From Bacillus sp. es.034 (lineage in GTDB: Bacteria > Bacillota > Bacilli > Bacillales > Bacillaceae_B): a stretch of 64,000 bases of DNA. The position numbers were made by a program, and so were the translations under genes. This document shows positions 8,008-18,126 of the stretch, in pieces. The DNA lies in contig NZ_PDIY01000001.1 in assembly GCF_002563655.1 (NCBI RefSeq), positions 3,880,001-3,944,000 on the forward strand. The letters are read 5' to 3'. Position 1 is the stretch's first letter. Every line of letters starts with the position of its first letter. The notes beneath the pieces were generated by a model. That model had not been told where the DNA came from, ran no database searches, and worked only from the letters and a program-made list of their open reading frames with translations.

Positions 8008-8961
8008 ATGAAAAAATGGATCATTTCAGTATCACTGGCTGCGGGAGTCGTAGGACTTGCAGGGTGCAGCGGTGACGGAGCTGAAGGAAACAGTGACGTT
8101 GTTGCAACAACAAAAGCCGGAGATGTAACAAAAGATGAACTTTACAAATCAATGAAACAAAAATTCACTCCACAAATGGAACAGGCCCTTCAGGAACTGG
8201 TATATACGAAAGTCCTTGAGGACAAGTATGAAGTATCAAAAGAGGAAGTTGATAAAAAGCTGAATGAAGCGAAAGATCAATTAGGACCTCAATTCGATAG
8301 TTTCTTACAACAATATAATCTGGACGAAAAATCGTTCAAACAATACTTAAAGCTTCAATTGCTTCAAGAAAAAGCCGCCATTTCCGATGTGAAAGTAACG
8401 GATAAAGAAGTCAAAGACTACTACGAGAAATGGAAGCCTGAAATTAAAGTCCGCCATATCCTTGTAGAAGATGAAAAAACAGCGAAAGAAGTCAAACAAA
8501 AATTGGCAGATGGAGCGAAATTCGAAGATCTTGCAAAGGAGTACTCCACAGATCCCGGTTCTGCTGAAAACGGCGGAAGCTTAGGATGGGTAGATTACGC
8601 TGGTCGCCAAAACTTTGTTCCTGAATTCTCGAAAGCCCTCGACACTCTTGAAAAAGGAAAAGTAAGTGAGCCGATCAAAACAGATTATGGTTACCATATC
8701 ATCGAAGTGACAGATAAAAAAGAAAAGAAATCCTTTGACGAAATGAAAAAGGAAATCGAAAAAGAACTAAAGCTTTCCAAAGTGGATCCTCAAAAAATCC
8801 AGGAAGCGATGAAAGCTGAAATCGAAAAAGCTGATCTGAACATCAAAGATAAAGATCTGAAAAAGTCATTTGATCAAGTATTGAATCCTCCTGCAGCACC
8901 TGAGGGCGGAGAAACACCTGCAACTGAAGGCGAAGCTCCGGCAACGGAAAAACAGGAATAA
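8008..8961 (+). CDS. prsA: Foldase lipoprotein PrsA
   Basis: A 317-residue lipoprotein. The signal peptide ends in the lipobox LAGC (Cys about residue 20). An amino-terminal SurA-like helical region precedes a parvulin domain at about 145-240, with VRHILVEDEKTAKEV, GGSLGWVDY and GYHIIEVTDK. A Pro/Glu/Ala-rich tail ends the protein. PrsA folds secreted proteins at the outer face of the membrane. The ATG at 8008 follows TAGGAGTTGG; the in-frame TTG at 7999 lies inside the RBS. It is monocistronic with its own terminator. Confidence 0.95.
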   Translation: MKKWIISVSLAAGVVGLAGCSGDGAEGNSDVVATTKAGDVTKDELYKSMKQKFTPQMEQALQELVYTKVLEDKYEVSKEEVDKKLNEAKDQLGPQFDSFLQQYNLDEKSFKQYLKLQLLQEKAAISDVKVTDKEVKDYYEKWKPEIKVRHILVEDEKTAKEVKQKLADGAKFEDLAKEYSTDPGSAENGGSLGWVDYAGRQNFVPEFSKALDTLEKGKVSEPIKTDYGYHIIEVTDKKEKKSFDEMKKEIEKELKLSKVDPQKIQEAMKAEIEKADLNIKDKDLKKSFDQVLNPPAAPEGGETPATEGEAPATEKQE

Positions 8962-8965
8962 TCGA

Positions 8966-9004
8966 AAAGGACTGACGGCTATTATGAGCCATCAGTCCTT
9001 TTTG
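8966..9004 (+). terminator. Terminator of prsA
   Basis: AAAGGACTGA(C)GGCT pairs with AGCC(A)TCAGTCCTTT and is followed by TTT. Confidence 0.85.
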
Positions 9005-9014
9005 TATGAATTGA

Positions 9015-9194
9015 TCATGACGTCAGTTGACGCTTCTTCTCTTTTTCCTCTTCCATTCGATGAATATACACTTCTCCTTCTTTCTCAATCCACTCATCTT
9101 CCTGCGTCTTTTCTTCCTTCGCCGATTTAATCGTCATAAAGGCACTCCCGAAAATTCCTGCTACAACCAGGTACATCCATATAGGCAGGGTCAT
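9015..9194 (-). CDS. yhaL: Sporulation protein YhaL
   Basis: A 59-residue protein: MTLPIWMYLVVAGIFGSAF membrane anchor, then a strongly charged tail with EDEWIEKEGEVYIHRMEEE. This is the YhaL type found beside prsA in Bacillus. AAGGAG lies upstream; I use the ATG at 9194, though the ATG at 9203 is directly next to the RBS. Its exact role in sporulation is not established. Confidence 0.82.
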   Translation of the reverse strand: MTLPIWMYLVVAGIFGSAFMTIKSAKEEKTQEDEWIEKEGEVYIHRMEEEKEKKRQLTS

Positions 9195-9271
9195 TTGCTT
9201 CATCTCCTTATAGGTTTGTCCTCTTTTATTTACACTATATGAGTGCCGGGAAGAAAACATGACAGCATGAT

Positions 9272-9304
9272 AAAAAAGAATCCGGTACATGGACCGGATT
9301 CTTT
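9272..9304 (-). terminator. Terminator of yhaM
   Basis: On the minus strand AGAATCCGGT pairs with ACCGGATTCT and is followed by TTTTT. It lies just after the yhaM stop. Confidence 0.88.
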
Positions 9305-9307
9305 TTA

Positions 9308-10249
9308 TTATTTATGAAAGGTAGGTTTATAGAATGAACGGTTATCGAGTGCGAATACTCTCTCCGTATACTCTCCCGGCTTCACCCGTTCAAGTGCCCG
9401 ATCAAGCATATTCATCTTTGCATCGACATTATCGATGTAGTGAAGGATTTCTGCTTCCCTGATGAGTGGCGGCTTAGGACTTCCCCATTCGGCTTTTCCG
9501 TGATGACTCAGCACGAGATGTTGAAGAATCATGACCTCTTCGCCTTCAATTCCCAGTTCATCCGCTGCTTTCCCGATTTCGTTCACCATGATCGAAATGT
9601 GCCCGATCAAATTCCCTTCAATCGTGTATGTTGTCGAAGTAGGACCCGACAGCTCGATGACTTTCCCTAAATCGTGAAGGATGACCCCGGCATAGAGGAG
9701 ATCCGAATCCAGGGAATGATACAGTCCGGCAATGGCTTTCGAAAGATCCAGCATCGAGACTACATGATAGGCAAGGCCTGATACGAATTCATGATGATTC
9801 TTCGTAGCAGCCGGATATTCCAGGAAAGGCTTTTGATATTTCTTGATCAGGTGCCTTGTGATGCGCTGGATGTTCGGATTTCTCATTTCAAAGATATATT
9901 GTGTAATCTTGCTCGTCATCTCATCTATGCTCACCGGCGCCGTTTCCAGGAAGTCTGAAATGGCATAGCCATCCGCCGGGGAAGCAGGCCTGATCTGTTT
10001 GATCTTCAGCTGATTCTTCCCACGGTAACTGTGTATGTCACCGACGACCCTGACGATCGTTTCAGGCTGGTAGGCCTTCTCATCCTGCTCAGAAGCATCC
10101 CAGAGCTTCGCTTCCATATCCCCGCTCTTATCTTGAAGGATCAGCGTGAGAAACGGCTTTCCTGTATTTGTGGTACCCTTTGTCATTTGCTTGATTAATA
10201 ATGGCAAGTCGATCGTCTCACCTACGCTGAAATGTGTAATACCTGACAT
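9308..10249 (-). CDS. yhaM: 3'-5' exoribonuclease YhaM
   Basis: A 313-residue nuclease. An OB-fold nucleic-acid-binding domain (residues 10-90, [16 protein letters not shown]) is followed by an HD hydrolase domain with [13 protein letters not shown] near 150-165, the metal motif VILHDLGK near 190, and SHHGK near 245. YhaM degrades RNA and single-stranded DNA from the 3' end with Mn or Co ions. GGAGGAGAAG precedes the ATG. It lies just downstream of yhaN-yhaO, the usual arrangement. Confidence 0.95.
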   Translation of the reverse strand: MSGITHFSVGETIDLPLLIKQMTKGTTNTGKPFLTLILQDKSGDMEAKLWDASEQDEKAYQPETIVRVVGDIHSYRGKNQLKIKQIRPASPADGYAISDFLETAPVSIDEMTSKITQYIFEMRNPNIQRITRHLIKKYQKPFLEYPAATKNHHEFVSGLAYHVVSMLDLSKAIAGLYHSLDSDLLYAGVILHDLGKVIELSGPTSTTYTIEGNLIGHISIMVNEIGKAADELGIEGEEVMILQHLVLSHHGKAEWGSPKPPLIREAEILHYIDNVDAKMNMLDRALERVKPGEYTERVFALDNRSFYKPTFHK

Positions 10250-10303
10250 CTCTTCTCCTCCGTTCCACTATAAAAGTAGTTTCAGTATATCATATTTTTT
10301 CAC

Positions 10304-13264
10304 TCAAGTAGTCCGGATCGACTCCTCCCTCTTTAACACAATCACCTCTTCATCCGTGAACGATTGTTTGATATGAGGGTGACAGGTGAAAAATAACACT
10401 TGATGGTCCCTTGCCACTTTCCTTAGGAGCGAAAGAAATGCATTTGTTCTGGTCAGGTCAAAGTTGACTACCCCATCATCAATCAAAACTGGTAATGGAT
10501 ATTTATCACCCATCGATTGAATGAGGGCAAAACGGATCGAAATAAAAAGCTGCTCTTTCGTCCCTTGACTGAGTTCGATTGCATCAAAGATGGTCCCATC
10601 CATCCTCTCCACTTTGATCATTTCATCATCCAGTAAGAAAATGCGGTGATAATGCCCTTCTGTCATTTCCCTGAAATTTTCTTCTGCAAGCTCTATGACT
10701 TTCGGCATTTTGGTTTTCTGATATAGCTCCATCGTTTTCCTTAACGTGACCCCTGCCAATGTATACGCAGACCATTCAAAGGCAAGCTCCCTAAGCTCGG
10801 CTTTTTTGCTTTCGAATTCTTGAAGGATGGCCGAATGGGTCTTGCCTTCTTCTAACGTTTTGATTTCATACGAAAGGGAGGCGAGTTCTTTTTGCAGAGC
10901 GGACAGCTGTTTTGACAACTCATCGATGGATTGTAAGACCCGGGCCGATTCCCTCCTGCTTTCTTCCAACGAATTAAACTCAAGGAATGTATCAAGGGTT
11001 TTTTTAGTCAATCTCGTTTTCATCCCTTTATATAGAGACCAAAGTTCGCTTCGTTCCTGAACCATCATAGCCTTCTCCCTGAATTCCATTTCCCCGGTGC
11101 AGCCAGCTATTTGGATCAGGTCATGTAGATCATGGCGGATTTTTTCAATTTCTAAGGAATTTTTTTTGATATCCATAGATAATGGCTCTAACTCTGCAGC
11201 AATATTGTCGACTATCAGCCGTCGTTTCTCCAGATCCTGCAGCATCCCTTTCAATTGAAGCAGCGCTTCGTCCACCGTCGTGAACAGAAGGGCATGGCGG
11301 TGAAACCACTCCTGGCATTCTTCCGTGAATTCTTTTACTTTCTTCTCCGAATAAGCCTCTTCACTGGATAAATGAGTATATGTTTCATAGGAATAGACTA
11401 ATTCTTTCATCTTGGCAAATGCATCACGCAGCCATTTCCAATGAAAATCGGCAGGTAAGTATAATTCCCCTTTCAGGCGTTCTATCCTTCCCTCTCCTTT
11501 GATGATCGCTTTCACAAGCTCTTCCTTTCTCTCGTGAAGCTTCTGTATCTTCAGCTCCTGTTCTTCTAATGTCAGGACACGCTGCTTCCACTCGTTGCGA
11601 AATTCCATTTGTTCCAAAAGGCTTTGTTCTGCTGTATCCAGGGTGCCGGTTTTCTCCGGTTGAACTTCTTTCGCTCTTGCCCTGAGTTTTTGAAGGGTGA
11701 GAGCTTCATTCCTGACATTCCTCCTCGATTGAAAGATGATTCCACCGATAGCCATCAGAAACAGCAAGCTCATACCTGCCATGATCCAATTGCCGGAGAA
11801 CACCCCCCATAAACCGAATCCCATTGCAATCAGGAATGCTCCACCACTGAGCAGCATCTGATACGAATAGGAAGCTTTTTTTCGGCTATAGTTTTCCTCT
11901 GCCTCCCTTACTTGCAGATTCACCCATTCCATCTGCTCCCTTGTAGAATGCTTGCCGGTAAGAGCTTTGACCTTTCGTTGTAATTCTTGATATTCATCCT
12001 CTTCCATTAATCGTTTTTCTAAGTCTTCGCATTTACTTTCAATGGTTTGAAGTTCTTCCATTTCCTCTGCCTGAAGCTTTTCCAGGCTTTCCCGTTCGTG
12101 AAGGAGCTTGGTCTGATGCTCCAATGCCTGCTGTATGTTTTCAGACATCATCATACTTGTATTTAATGAAGGGATATTTTCCATTTCAATCTGCAGCCCT
12201 AATTCCCTGATGGTGTCGCTGATTTTACTTTGGACCATTCTTAATTCTCTGCTTCGTTCCCCGCTCTCTTCTTTCCACTTCAAGTAAGAGGATTGACGGG
12301 ACAATAGTTCCTCCATGTAAGGAATCTCTTCTCTTAACGTAAGGTCCAGATCTTTTGATTCCAACTTTTCCTGCAGATTCTGTTGTTTGCTTTTCAGGGT
12401 CTCAAGATAGGCTGACGTTTGTCTTTCTTCGATTTTCAGCTCGTTCATCCGTTCTAATCCGTGTGGAGGGAATTCGGGGTCTTTCAGCTGGGAGAGGCGC
12501 TTTTCCACATCATTGAATTGGACAAGGGTATCCCAATTTTCATTTACGGAAATAAGATTTTCTCTCTGATCAGAAAGAAGCTCTTTTTCCTTCTCCAGAG
12601 CTGTTATTTCCGACTCAAGAGTCCTGCGTCTCCCTATGAGGGGCAGATACTGATCGTTTTTCTCTTTCCCTTCCTTCACTTGTTTTTCAAGATCTTTTAG
12701 TTCGGAAAGCACGACATTGATCTTCGGTTTTCTACCTGACTTTTTAAACAGCAGTTCCCTTTCTTTCTGCCAGTCCTGCGAAAGCTTCAATAAAAGGTCC
12801 GTCCCTGTAGAACCCGCCGTGAATAAATACCGGTTCAGTTCTTCTTTTTTGAGTCGCTGGATGTTTTGAAGGCCATCCAGGTTGAATGAGAAGATGTTTT
12901 GATAGGTGGACTGGTCCATTTTGCCCAACAATTGTTGGAGGGTTTCTTCTCCCTCCACTCTTCCATCTTCAAATTGGACGGTTACGTCTCCCGCAGCCTT
13001 CCCTCTGATCCGCTCGATGCTCACAATCCCCTGATCTTCCATCCTGCAAAGGATTTTCCCACCATACTCGGACGAGGATTTCGGAATGTACCTCAATAAG
13101 GATTGCTGTTTGGTTGGAAAACCGAATAGGATGCTATGAATGAATGACATGATCGTCGATTTACCCGCTTCGTTTTCTCCATAAAATAATTGAAGATCGC
13201 TAAGTGTATAATGCTTGTTGTCAAACTTCCCATATCCGTATATATGAAGTTCCATCAGCTTCAA
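10304..13264 (-). CDS. yhaN: SMC-like ATPase YhaN (SbcE-type nuclease subunit)
   Basis: A 986-residue protein built like Rad50/SbcC. The amino end carries Walker A (YGENEAGKST), long coiled coils fill about residues 170-470 and 570-850, and a two-helix membrane-like stretch lies near 465-510. The carboxyl end has the signature and Walker B region (ELSQGTKEQL, LPVLIDDGVVNFD). With YhaO it should form an SbcCD-like DNA end-processing complex. Start and stop overlap yhaO by 4 bp. The central hydrophobic pair is a known feature of YhaN and hints at membrane contact. Confidence 0.9.
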   Translation of the reverse strand: MKLMELHIYGYGKFDNKHYTLSDLQLFYGENEAGKSTIMSFIHSILFGFPTKQQSLLRYIPKSSSEYGGKILCRMEDQGIVSIERIRGKAAGDVTVQFEDGRVEGEETLQQLLGKMDQSTYQNIFSFNLDGLQNIQRLKKEELNRYLFTAGSTGTDLLLKLSQDWQKERELLFKKSGRKPKINVVLSELKDLEKQVKEGKEKNDQYLPLIGRRRTLESEITALEKEKELLSDQRENLISVNENWDTLVQFNDVEKRLSQLKDPEFPPHGLERMNELKIEERQTSAYLETLKSKQQNLQEKLESKDLDLTLREEIPYMEELLSRQSSYLKWKEESGERSRELRMVQSKISDTIRELGLQIEMENIPSLNTSMMMSENIQQALEHQTKLLHERESLEKLQAEEMEELQTIESKCEDLEKRLMEEDEYQELQRKVKALTGKHSTREQMEWVNLQVREAEENYSRKKASYSYQMLLSGGAFLIAMGFGLWGVFSGNWIMAGMSLLFLMAIGGIIFQSRRNVRNEALTLQKLRARAKEVQPEKTGTLDTAEQSLLEQMEFRNEWKQRVLTLEEQELKIQKLHERKEELVKAIIKGEGRIERLKGELYLPADFHWKWLRDAFAKMKELVYSYETYTHLSSEEAYSEKKVKEFTEECQEWFHRHALLFTTVDEALLQLKGMLQDLEKRRLIVDNIAAELEPLSMDIKKNSLEIEKIRHDLHDLIQIAGCTGEMEFREKAMMVQERSELWSLYKGMKTRLTKKTLDTFLEFNSLEESRRESARVLQSIDELSKQLSALQKELASLSYEIKTLEEGKTHSAILQEFESKKAELRELAFEWSAYTLAGVTLRKTMELYQKTKMPKVIELAEENFREMTEGHYHRIFLLDDEMIKVERMDGTIFDAIELSQGTKEQLFISIRFALIQSMGDKYPLPVLIDDGVVNFDLTRTNAFLSLLRKVARDHQVLFFTCHPHIKQSFTDEEVIVLKREESIRTT

Positions 13265-14472
13265 TTTTTTTCACCCCCACTTTTCAGTAAGTGCTTTGTT
13301 TCTTCTATGAGATCGTTCTTCTCTTCGTCCTCCAACGGGGCAAGAAATCGGTAAATCGACGGATGTTCATACAGCTCTGCCAGGACTTCTTCCCACTCTT
13401 CCCCTTCCAGGTATTCAAGGGTCGAAATCATATCCTGAAGAAAGGGATCCCGTTCCTTTAACACTGTGGTGGCGGGAGAACGGTGTATGGAGTGAACCCA
13501 TTTCAATTCTCCATGACTTTCCATATCGGATTGCAGCGCCTCCAGGAGATCGCCATTTTCAACCTTCCTCATCATATCTTCAGGGAGCGATTCTGCATCG
13601 GTTAGGACGATTTCAATCAAGCTATCTTCATTTATGGTTTCCACCGCCTGTTGGATGCGCTGAAACACTTCACCAAACCTCGCTATACCTTGCAGGGATA
13701 CATCGCATGTTTCCCACAGCAAATCATGGGTGGGAATGAACGTCAGCTCTGTCTGATGCTCACCGAGTAAGACCTCATAGCATCCCTTTGCACCGGTCTC
13801 CTTTCGATGCCTGCCCTGGATATTTCCGGGATAGACGATAAATGGCTCTTCATGCAAGATCCGGCGTTGATGAATATGCCCAAGTGCCCAGTAATGGTAA
13901 TTCTTATCCAATAATTCATTTATCGTAAAAGGGGCATACGTTTCATGGGAAGAATGCATGCTTCCTTCACTTCCATGCAGGATACCGATCGTATAACGCT
14001 CAGCCGTTCCTTTAGGATATTCCCCGATCCTTCTTTCCCGGATATGCCTTGTTCCATAGCTGAACCCCACAAGATCAACCAGGGTACCAGTCCTCGTGGT
14101 AAGCTGTTTCACTTCTGTTTTCTCATGAAAAATATGTATGTTATCCGGCATATCCAGCTCTAAACGACGGCTGCCGAGATGATCATGATTTCCGTGGACG
14201 ACGTATACAGGGATATGATGTGAATGTAGGATTTGAAATTGTTTCACTAATTTAGCCTGAGCCCTTATGCTTCGGTCTTCTTCATCGAACAAATCCCCAC
14301 TGAGAATCATAAAGTCGATCCCTCTTGCAATCGCTTCTTTCACCACTTTTTCAAAAGAAGCAAAGGTACTATTATGTATTCGTTCAAATAATTCTGTCGG
14401 TAAATGCTTCAGCCCTGTAAACGGACTGTCCAAATGTAAGTCTGCTACATGAAAAAACCGAATGTTCTCCAT
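13261..14472 (-). CDS. yhaO: Metallophosphoesterase YhaO (SbcD/Mre11-like DNA exonuclease)
   Basis: A 403-residue protein with all calcineurin-type metal motifs: HVADLHLDSPF near residue 10, ILSGDLFDEEDRS near 60, YVVHGNHDHLG near 95, ILHGSEGS near 165, and ALGHIHQRR near 200. The remainder is a capping and partner-binding region. It is the nuclease partner of YhaN and is encoded first in the pair, with a 4-bp overlap. Confidence 0.93.
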   Translation of the reverse strand: MENIRFFHVADLHLDSPFTGLKHLPTELFERIHNSTFASFEKVVKEAIARGIDFMILSGDLFDEEDRSIRAQAKLVKQFQILHSHHIPVYVVHGNHDHLGSRRLELDMPDNIHIFHEKTEVKQLTTRTGTLVDLVGFSYGTRHIRERRIGEYPKGTAERYTIGILHGSEGSMHSSHETYAPFTINELLDKNYHYWALGHIHQRRILHEEPFIVYPGNIQGRHRKETGAKGCYEVLLGEHQTELTFIPTHDLLWETCDVSLQGIARFGEVFQRIQQAVETINEDSLIEIVLTDAESLPEDMMRKVENGDLLEALQSDMESHGELKWVHSIHRSPATTVLKERDPFLQDMISTLEYLEGEEWEEVLAELYEHPSIYRFLAPLEDEEKNDLIEETKHLLKSGGEKN

Positions 14473-14575
14473 GAAATCCCTCCTCCAACACTACGAATAT
14501 ACGTTCTGATATTCATTCATTATATCCTAAAACCGGGGAAGATTTCAGTATGTATTAACAAATTATCACATTCAT

Positions 14576-14613
14576 GCATAAAAAGGCTGCCACTTTTAAA
14601 GGTGACAGCCTTC
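14576..14613 (-). terminator. Terminator of the yhaQ-yhaP operon
   Basis: On the minus strand AAGGCTGTCACCTTT pairs with AAAGTGGCAGCCTT (one G-U pair) and is followed by TTTTATG. It starts just after the yhaP stop. Confidence 0.82.
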
Positions 14614-14616
14614 CGC

Positions 14617-15867
14617 TTATTTCTTTGATGTTAAATCGATGGCTTTCTTAATATCTTTATATGAATTGGACTTCCCGTATAATAGCACTCCTCCACGATA
14701 GACACGTGCACCGAATACTCCCAGTAAAGCGATGGAAACAATCAGGACGAGTATCCCGATGACCGGCTCATACACCGGCAGGTTCAGCATCCCGACACGA
14801 AGGAACATGACCATCGGTGTGAAAAAGGGGATGTACGATGTAACCGTGACAAAGCCCGATTCCGGACTTCCAAGGCCAAACATGGAGATGAAGAACCCGA
14901 TCATGATCAGGAAGGTCATCGGCATGATCATCTGCTGGACATCTTCAATTCTACTCACAAGAGATCCGAGCAGCGCTGCAAGGGTTGCATACAGGAAATA
15001 ACCAAGCAGAAAGAAGATGATAGCATAAATGATGACACTGAGTGATAGGGATTCAAACCCGAATCCTTCAAAGAATCCCCCTACCAGTTCATCCTTCTTG
15101 CGGATCAGGGTGAAATAACCTACACCAAGGATAACAGCTAATTGAGTCAAGCCAACGAGACCGATCCCAATGATTTTGGCAAACATTTGTTTGACCGGTG
15201 ATACACTTGATATGAGGATTTCCATGACCCTGGAGCTTTTCTCTGTGGCGACCTCCATCGCCGTCATATTGGCATACGCAATCACCGAGAAATAGATAAA
15301 GAATAATAAGACGTATACAATGCCCCTTGCCTGACTCAGTTCTTCTTCAGACTTTGCCCCTTCAAGCAGTGCCTCCTTCTCGAAATCAACGGGGGCGCTT
15401 AATAAGGATAGCTCCTCCCCGGACAGATCCAGCTTACCCGCAGCAAGGGAAGATTTCACATTCTGCAGGGCTGCCTGCAATTCCCCGGTCACGGCAGACT
15501 CCGATAACGAGTTTGATTTATACAGGGCCTGTGGCAGCCCATCACTGCTTTCACTTAAGACCAATAAACCTTTATATTCTTCCGACTCTATTTTTTTCTC
15601 GATTTCCTTTGTTGATTCCGAAGCAGGCTCTAATTGAATCTCACTATTCATCGTCTCCAGCTGCCCCAGGAGCGGTTCATATAATGTGCCCGTTTCATCC
15701 TGAACCGCTACCCTGCTTTCTTCCTCATCCGTGAAACTCGAAATGACGCTGTCGAAATTGGCCAGCAGGACAAGTGCTGCGGCAATGATGATCGTGGATA
15801 TGATAAAAGACTTGGCTTTCAATTTTGACATATAGGAATGACCAAGGATCAAGAAGAAGTTATTCAT
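14617..15867 (-). CDS. yhaP: NatB-type ABC-2 permease YhaP
   Basis: A 416-residue permease. One amino-terminal helix is followed by a large extracellular domain (residues about 45-175), then six helices from about 180. AMEVATEKSSRVMEILISSV is the typical ABC-2 coupling helix. It is related to NatB sodium exporters. Its start overlaps yhaQ by 8 bp. The exported substrate is uncertain; Na+ is the family suggestion. Confidence 0.87.
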   Translation of the reverse strand: MNNFFLILGHSYMSKLKAKSFIISTIIIAAALVLLANFDSVISSFTDEEESRVAVQDETGTLYEPLLGQLETMNSEIQLEPASESTKEIEKKIESEEYKGLLVLSESSDGLPQALYKSNSLSESAVTGELQAALQNVKSSLAAGKLDLSGEELSLLSAPVDFEKEALLEGAKSEEELSQARGIVYVLLFFIYFSVIAYANMTAMEVATEKSSRVMEILISSVSPVKQMFAKIIGIGLVGLTQLAVILGVGYFTLIRKKDELVGGFFEGFGFESLSLSVIIYAIIFFLLGYFLYATLAALLGSLVSRIEDVQQMIMPMTFLIMIGFFISMFGLGSPESGFVTVTSYIPFFTPMVMFLRVGMLNLPVYEPVIGILVLIVSIALLGVFGARVYRGGVLLYGKSNSYKDIKKAIDLTSKK

Positions 15868-16759
15868 AAGAAGTTCCCACCTTTTCTATAAATATATCGT
15901 TCAGTGAAGGTTCCTCAAGCTCGAATTTACGCAGGAAGCCCTTTTGGACAACATCATGAAATACTCCTTGGGCGGCAGCCTCGGATTCCACCTGGAGCAG
16001 GACTCCTTCCGTTGTTTCTTTAAGCTTTGTCACTCCCTGCATGTCCTTAAGGTAGGTAATGTCGAAATCCGCATGTATCACGACATTCTTCTTTCCAAAG
16101 GAACGTTTGATTTCCTTCAGTCCGCCATGTACCACGGGACGCCCTTTATGCATGATACACAAGCTTTCACAGAGCTCCTCCACATGCTCCATCCGATGAC
16201 TTGAAAACACGATGGTCGTTCCATTCTTCTTGATTTCCCTGACGGCGTCCTTCAACAGCTCCACATTCACGGGATCAAGACCGCTGAATGGTTCATCAAG
16301 GATCAATAGTTTCGGTTTATGAATGACCGATGCGATGAATTGAATTTTTTGCTGATTCCCTTTGGAGAGTTCCTCCACTTTTTTATTGAGGTATTGAGGA
16401 ACATTGAATCGCTCCAGCCAATAATCCAATTCTTTCAGGATCGTCTTCTTTTCCATCCCCCGCAGGCGTGCCAAATAGACGATTTGATCACTTACCTTCA
16501 TCTTCGGATAAAGTCCCCTTTCTTCCGGGAGATACCCGATTTTGGGACTGGTGGAATAATCAATCCCCTTGCCGTCCCACGTGATCCTGCCTTCTGTTGC
16601 ATCCAATAATCCCAACACCATTCGAAAGGTCGTCGTCTTTCCGGCTCCATTCGCCCCAAGGAACCCGAACATTTCACTTGGGGGAATTTCTAGTGACAGC
16701 TCATCTACCGCTGTGAAATCCCCAAACCTTTTGGTGACCTGTTGTAATTTCAAACTCAT
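15860..16759 (-). CDS. yhaQ: NatA-type ABC ATPase YhaQ
   Basis: A 299-residue ATPase with Walker A GANGAGKTT, signature LSKGNQQKIQ and Walker B LLILDEPFSGLDP. It belongs to the NatA/CcmA group with a DUF4162-like carboxyl region. The ATG at 16759 lies 10 nt after GGAGGG; the longer frame to 16801 starts upstream of that RBS. It forms an exporter with YhaP. Confidence 0.88.
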   Translation of the reverse strand: MSLKLQQVTKRFGDFTAVDELSLEIPPSEMFGFLGANGAGKTTTFRMVLGLLDATEGRITWDGKGIDYSTSPKIGYLPEERGLYPKMKVSDQIVYLARLRGMEKKTILKELDYWLERFNVPQYLNKKVEELSKGNQQKIQFIASVIHKPKLLILDEPFSGLDPVNVELLKDAVREIKKNGTTIVFSSHRMEHVEELCESLCIMHKGRPVVHGGLKEIKRSFGKKNVVIHADFDITYLKDMQGVTKLKETTEGVLLQVESEAAAQGVFHDVVQKGFLRKFELEEPSLNDIFIEKVGTSYE

Positions 16760-16949
16760 CTTTTGTTTTCCCTCCTGTTGCCCTTTAATGAAATCCGGCA
16801 TTCTTATCTCTAGTACTCTACGATTTTATCCATAAAAGGTTTCATTTTCCATTCTTTTTTCATTATCAAACTATTTAGACTTCCCAAAAAAATGATAATA
16901 TGAAAAAATAAAGAAGAACATCATTTTAAGTACAAAGGGGTATTACATA

Positions 16950-17135
16950 ATGAAAGTATATAAACTGACGGTTTTCGAGAAAGACGGCAAAAAAATCCTA
17001 GACGAATCATTCGAAGCTTCCTCTGACAGCGAAGCGAAGAAAATGGGCGAAACCATGCTTGAGGAAAAAGGCTATGCTGAACATACGCATCGCTGTACGT
17101 CCCCACTTGGGAAACTCTTGCTGTTTCATGTGTAG
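16950..17135 (+). CDS. yhzD: YhzD-family protein
   Basis: A 61-residue protein: LTVFEKDGKKILDESFEA, then EAKKMGETMLEEKGYAEH and THRCTSPLGKLLLFH. It matches the B. subtilis YhzD type in length and sequence. AAAGGGG lies upstream of the ATG. No function is known; the conserved HRCTSP block suggests a functional site. Confidence 0.82.
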   Translation: MKVYKLTVFEKDGKKILDESFEASSDSEAKKMGETMLEEKGYAEHTHRCTSPLGKLLLFHV

Positions 17136-17143
17136 AAAGACTT

Positions 17144-17182
17144 CTTGCATTACAGACTTCAATGGCTGTAATGCATTTTTTT
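17144..17182 (+). terminator. Terminator of yhzD
   Basis: TGCATTACAG pairs with CTGTAATGCA and is followed by TTTTTTT. Confidence 0.9.
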
Positions 17183-17229
17183 GGATGTACGAAAAAGAAC
17201 CAGCCTTAAAGACTGATTCCCGTTATCCA

Positions 17230-18024
17230 TTATTCACCCTTGAATTCAGGTCTCCTCTTCTCCACGAATGCGCGGATGCCTTCCTGGTGATCGGAGGTTT
17301 GGCGCATGAGCCACTGACCTTCCTTCTCAAGATCAAGTGCATGCTGCAATCTTTCTTTGTTTAACTCCACATATACTTCTTTCGTTTTCAGCATGGCTTT
17401 CGTCGGCGCACCTAATACCTGTTTCGTATAGCGTGCTATGCCTTCCTCCAATTTCCCTGAAGGGATGGCTTCATCGACGAGCCCCTTCATCAGGGCTTCC
17501 TGTCCTTCAAATACTTTTCCATTCCAGATCAAACGTTTTGCCTTATGGGTGCCGAGTCGTTCCTGTAGAAGGAAATGACTTCCTCCATCCGGGATCAAAG
17601 CGATTCCGATAAAGTTCATGGCGAGCTTACTATCCTCTTCACAAAGGATATAATCAGAAGCCAGGGCGAGGCTCAACCCGAGCCCCGCCGCTGCCCCGTG
17701 AATGCCTGTCAGGACCACTTTCGGCATGGAATACAAGGTCATCACCAGTTCACTGATCGTATCCATGATCTGAGAGAACTGTTCTTCTCCACTTAATGAC
17801 AGCATGGACTTAATATCTCCCCCTGAGGAAAATCCCTTCCCCTCCCCTGTCAGGATCAATAAAGAAATCGATGGATCATTTTTCACTTCCTTCAAAGCAG
17901 CCAGTAATTCTTCCATAAGCCGGGCATCCAATGCGTTCAGGGACTGCGGCCGGTTCAAATGAACCCTCGCCACCTTCCCATCTTTATGTAATTTCACTGT
18001 TTCATATTGATTTGACACTGTCAA
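17230..18024 (-). CDS. yhaR: Enoyl-CoA hydratase/isomerase family protein YhaR
   Basis: A 264-residue crotonase-fold protein. It has LNRPQSLNALD near residue 25, the oxyanion-hole segments GKGFSSGGDIKSM near 65 and IHGAAAGLGLSLALASD near 105, and the family ending RRPEFKGE. The TTG at 18024 lies 6 nt after GGGGAGGG and is the best start; no ATG is well placed. It is followed upstream by an acyl-CoA ligase on the same strand, suggesting a fatty-acid or CoA-thioester catabolic role. The specific substrate is unknown. Confidence 0.85.
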   Translation of the reverse strand: MTVSNQYETVKLHKDGKVARVHLNRPQSLNALDARLMEELLAALKEVKNDPSISLLILTGEGKGFSSGGDIKSMLSLSGEEQFSQIMDTISELVMTLYSMPKVVLTGIHGAAAGLGLSLALASDYILCEEDSKLAMNFIGIALIPDGGSHFLLQERLGTHKAKRLIWNGKVFEGQEALMKGLVDEAIPSGKLEEGIARYTKQVLGAPTKAMLKTKEVYVELNKERLQHALDLEKEGQWLMRQTSDHQEGIRAFVEKRRPEFKGE

Positions 18025-18085
18025 AAAAATCCCTCCCCTTTCTATTAGCATAGCGCAGAATGATTATTTAGAAAAGTACAATAAT

Positions 18086-18118
18086 TCAAAAATGGAGATC
18101 GACATAGAGCCGATCTCC
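18086..18118 (-). terminator. Terminator of the acyl-CoA ligase gene
   Basis: On the minus strand GGAGATCG pairs with CGATCTCC, followed by ATTTTTG. Confidence 0.78.
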
Positions 18119-18126
18119 CGTCTCAT